Assembly: GCA_902772795.1 (NCBI GenBank)
Contig: CACYBZ010000432.1
Coordinates: 1-5,176 of the forward strand
From: an uncultured Ruminococcus sp.
GTDB lineage: Bacteria; Bacillota; Clostridia; Oscillospirales; Acutalibacteraceae
Direction of reading: 5' to 3'
DNA: 5,176 nt
Translations under genes and position numbers: made by a program
Shown: piece after piece, positions 4,176-5,176 of the stretch
How positions within the stretch are numbered: position 1 is the first letter of the stretch
Layout of the letters: every line of letters begins with the position of its first letter
Notes under the pieces: generated by a model
Told to the model about the DNA's origin: nothing
Database searches by the model: none
What the model saw: only the letters and a program-made list of their open reading frames with translations

Positions 4176-5176
4176 ATGGCAAACACAATCGAATACAAAT
4201 GTCCATGTTGTGGTGGTGAACTGGAATTCAACACGCATGAACAGAAAATGAAATGTCCGTTTTGTGAAAATACGTTTGAAGTCGAAACATTGAGGGAATA
4301 CGACAACATTCTGCGTACTCAGCAACCTGACAATATGCAGTGGGAAAGACCTGCCAATGAATGGTCAGATGAAGAAACACAGGGAATGGCATTGTATCAC
4401 TGTAATTCCTGCGGTGCGGAGATTGTCTGTGAAGACCAGACCACAGGAGCAACACATTGTCCGTATTGTGAAAGTCCGATTGTTTTGTCAGGACAGTTCA
4501 GCGGTGACATGAAACCTGATTTGGTTATCCCGTTCAAACTGGATAAGAATAAGGCTGTTGAAGCGTTTGAGAAACATCTCACAGGTAAAAAGCTGTTGCC
4601 GAAACTTTTCCGTACACATAACCATATTGAAGAAGTCAAAGGTGTCTATGTGCCTTTCTGGTTGTTTGATGCCAAGGCAGATGCGAACATCATGTACAGG
4701 GCGACAAAAGTCCGTTCATGGAGTGACAGCAATTACCGTTATGAAGAAACAAGTTTCTTTTCTGCACACCGTGCAGGTTCACTGGAATTTGTTGCCGTTC
4801 CCGAAGATGGTTCGTCACAAATGCCTGATGACCTTATGGAGTCTTTAGAGCCGTTCAATGTATCGGAAGCTGTTGACTTTCAGACGGCCTATTTGTCAGG
4901 TTATCTTGCCAATAAATACGATGTTCCTGAACAGGAGTGTATCGGCAGAGCCAATCAGAGAATCAAGACTTCTACCGAAAATTCATTTTTAGGAACAGTC
5001 AGCGGATATAATACCGTTACTGTTGAAAGCAGTAGTATACAGTTGAATAACAGTAAAGCCCGTTATGCATTGTATCCTGTCTGGATACTCAACACCAACT
5101 GGAACGGACAGAAGTATACTTTTGCCATGAACGGACAGACAGGAAAATTTGTGGGTAATCTTCCTATGGATACAGG
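4176..5176 (+). CDS. Double zinc-ribbon protein of unknown function (3' partial)
   Basis: The reading frame is open from ATG 4176 to the window end (333 codons, no stop), so the C-terminus is missing. It opens with two zinc ribbons: C9-x2-C12 with C27-x2-C30, and C76-x2-C79 with C95-x2-C98, joined by an acidic, polar linker rich in Glu, Asp and Gln. A large domain without obvious membrane segments follows, containing LVIPFKLDKNKAVEAF (116-131), GVYVPFWLFDA and, near the end, LYPVWILNTNWNGQKYTFAMNG. I recognise this layout from Clostridia proteins usually labelled 'TFIIB-type zinc ribbon-containing protein'. The label reflects only the metal site, not a transcription role. As I recall, relatives often continue into a C-terminal hydrophobic anchor and can sit beside TPM-domain or SPFH-type genes, but neither is visible here. 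It has its own promoter and Shine-Dalgarno sequence. Function is unknown. Confidence 0.88.
   Translation, partial: MANTIEYKCPCCGGELEFNTHEQKMKCPFCENTFEVETLREYDNILRTQQPDNMQWERPANEWSDEETQGMALYHCNSCGAEIVCEDQTTGATHCPYCESPIVLSGQFSGDMKPDLVIPFKLDKNKAVEAFEKHLTGKKLLPKLFRTHNHIEEVKGVYVPFWLFDAKADANIMYRATKVRSWSDSNYRYEETSFFSAHRAGSLEFVAVPEDGSSQMPDDLMESLEPFNVSEAVDFQTAYLSGYLANKYDVPEQECIGRANQRIKTSTENSFLGTVSGYNTVTVESSSIQLNNSKARYALYPVWILNTNWNGQKYTFAMNGQTGKFVGNLPMDT

Noticed and set aside
3989..4639. Minus-strand ORFs across the spacer and the zinc-ribbon gene.
   Set aside because: They run antisense to a well-supported gene with its own promoter and Shine-Dalgarno sequence. Their sequences show no domain and they overlap both promoters.
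4558..4848. A 96-residue plus-strand ORF inside the zinc-ribbon gene.
   Set aside because: It is an out-of-frame reading within an uninterrupted, conserved coding sequence, so it is a frame shadow.

Overview
The window comes from a low-to-moderate GC Gram-positive bacterium, most likely a gut Clostridia member of the Ruminococcus / Oscillospiraceae type. The evidence is the purine-rich Shine-Dalgarno sites, consensus sigma-A promoters with AT-rich leaders, a Clostridia-style variant of the AroC signature, a secreted Ig-like (Big_2) plus CAP-domain protein, and a two-zinc-ribbon protein of a kind I associate with this group. The genus call is an inference from style, not from a marker gene.

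Layout. Positions 1-161 hold no convincing gene but a dense run of perfect short inverted repeats (four strong hairpins, one weaker), looking like a dispersed palindromic element just upstream of aroC. Two adjacent plus-strand genes follow: aroC (chorismate synthase, 186-1259) and pheA (bifunctional chorismate mutase / prephenate dehydratase with a C-terminal ACT domain, 1281-2429). They are 21 bp apart and probably co-transcribed. Together they carry out EPSP to chorismate, chorismate to prephenate, and prephenate to phenylpyruvate, the last common step plus the phenylalanine branch. The pair ends in a strong, bidirectional hairpin terminator (2430-2472).

Convergent to pheA, on the minus strand, lies a 482-residue secreted protein (2476-3924) with a signal peptide, four tandem Ig-like repeats and a C-terminal CAP/SCP domain. 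Its own perfect TTGACA-17-TATAAT promoter fixes the start at 3924 rather than at the ATG at 4041. Divergent from it, on the plus strand from 4176 and running off the window, is a protein with two CxxC...CxxC zinc ribbons and a large conserved domain of unknown function. It has its own extended -10 promoter. The 251-bp divergent spacer also holds a perfect 6-7-6 inverted repeat (4073-4091) and a 9-bp direct repeat with 12-bp period (4042-4062), both plausible regulatory sites.

The aromatic amino acid genes are ordinary. The parts most worth a second look are the hairpin cluster, the regulatory structure of the divergent spacer, and the uncharacterised zinc-ribbon gene. I see no CRISPR array, tRNA, rRNA, insertion sequence or phage gene, and no evidence that establishes a new biological system.
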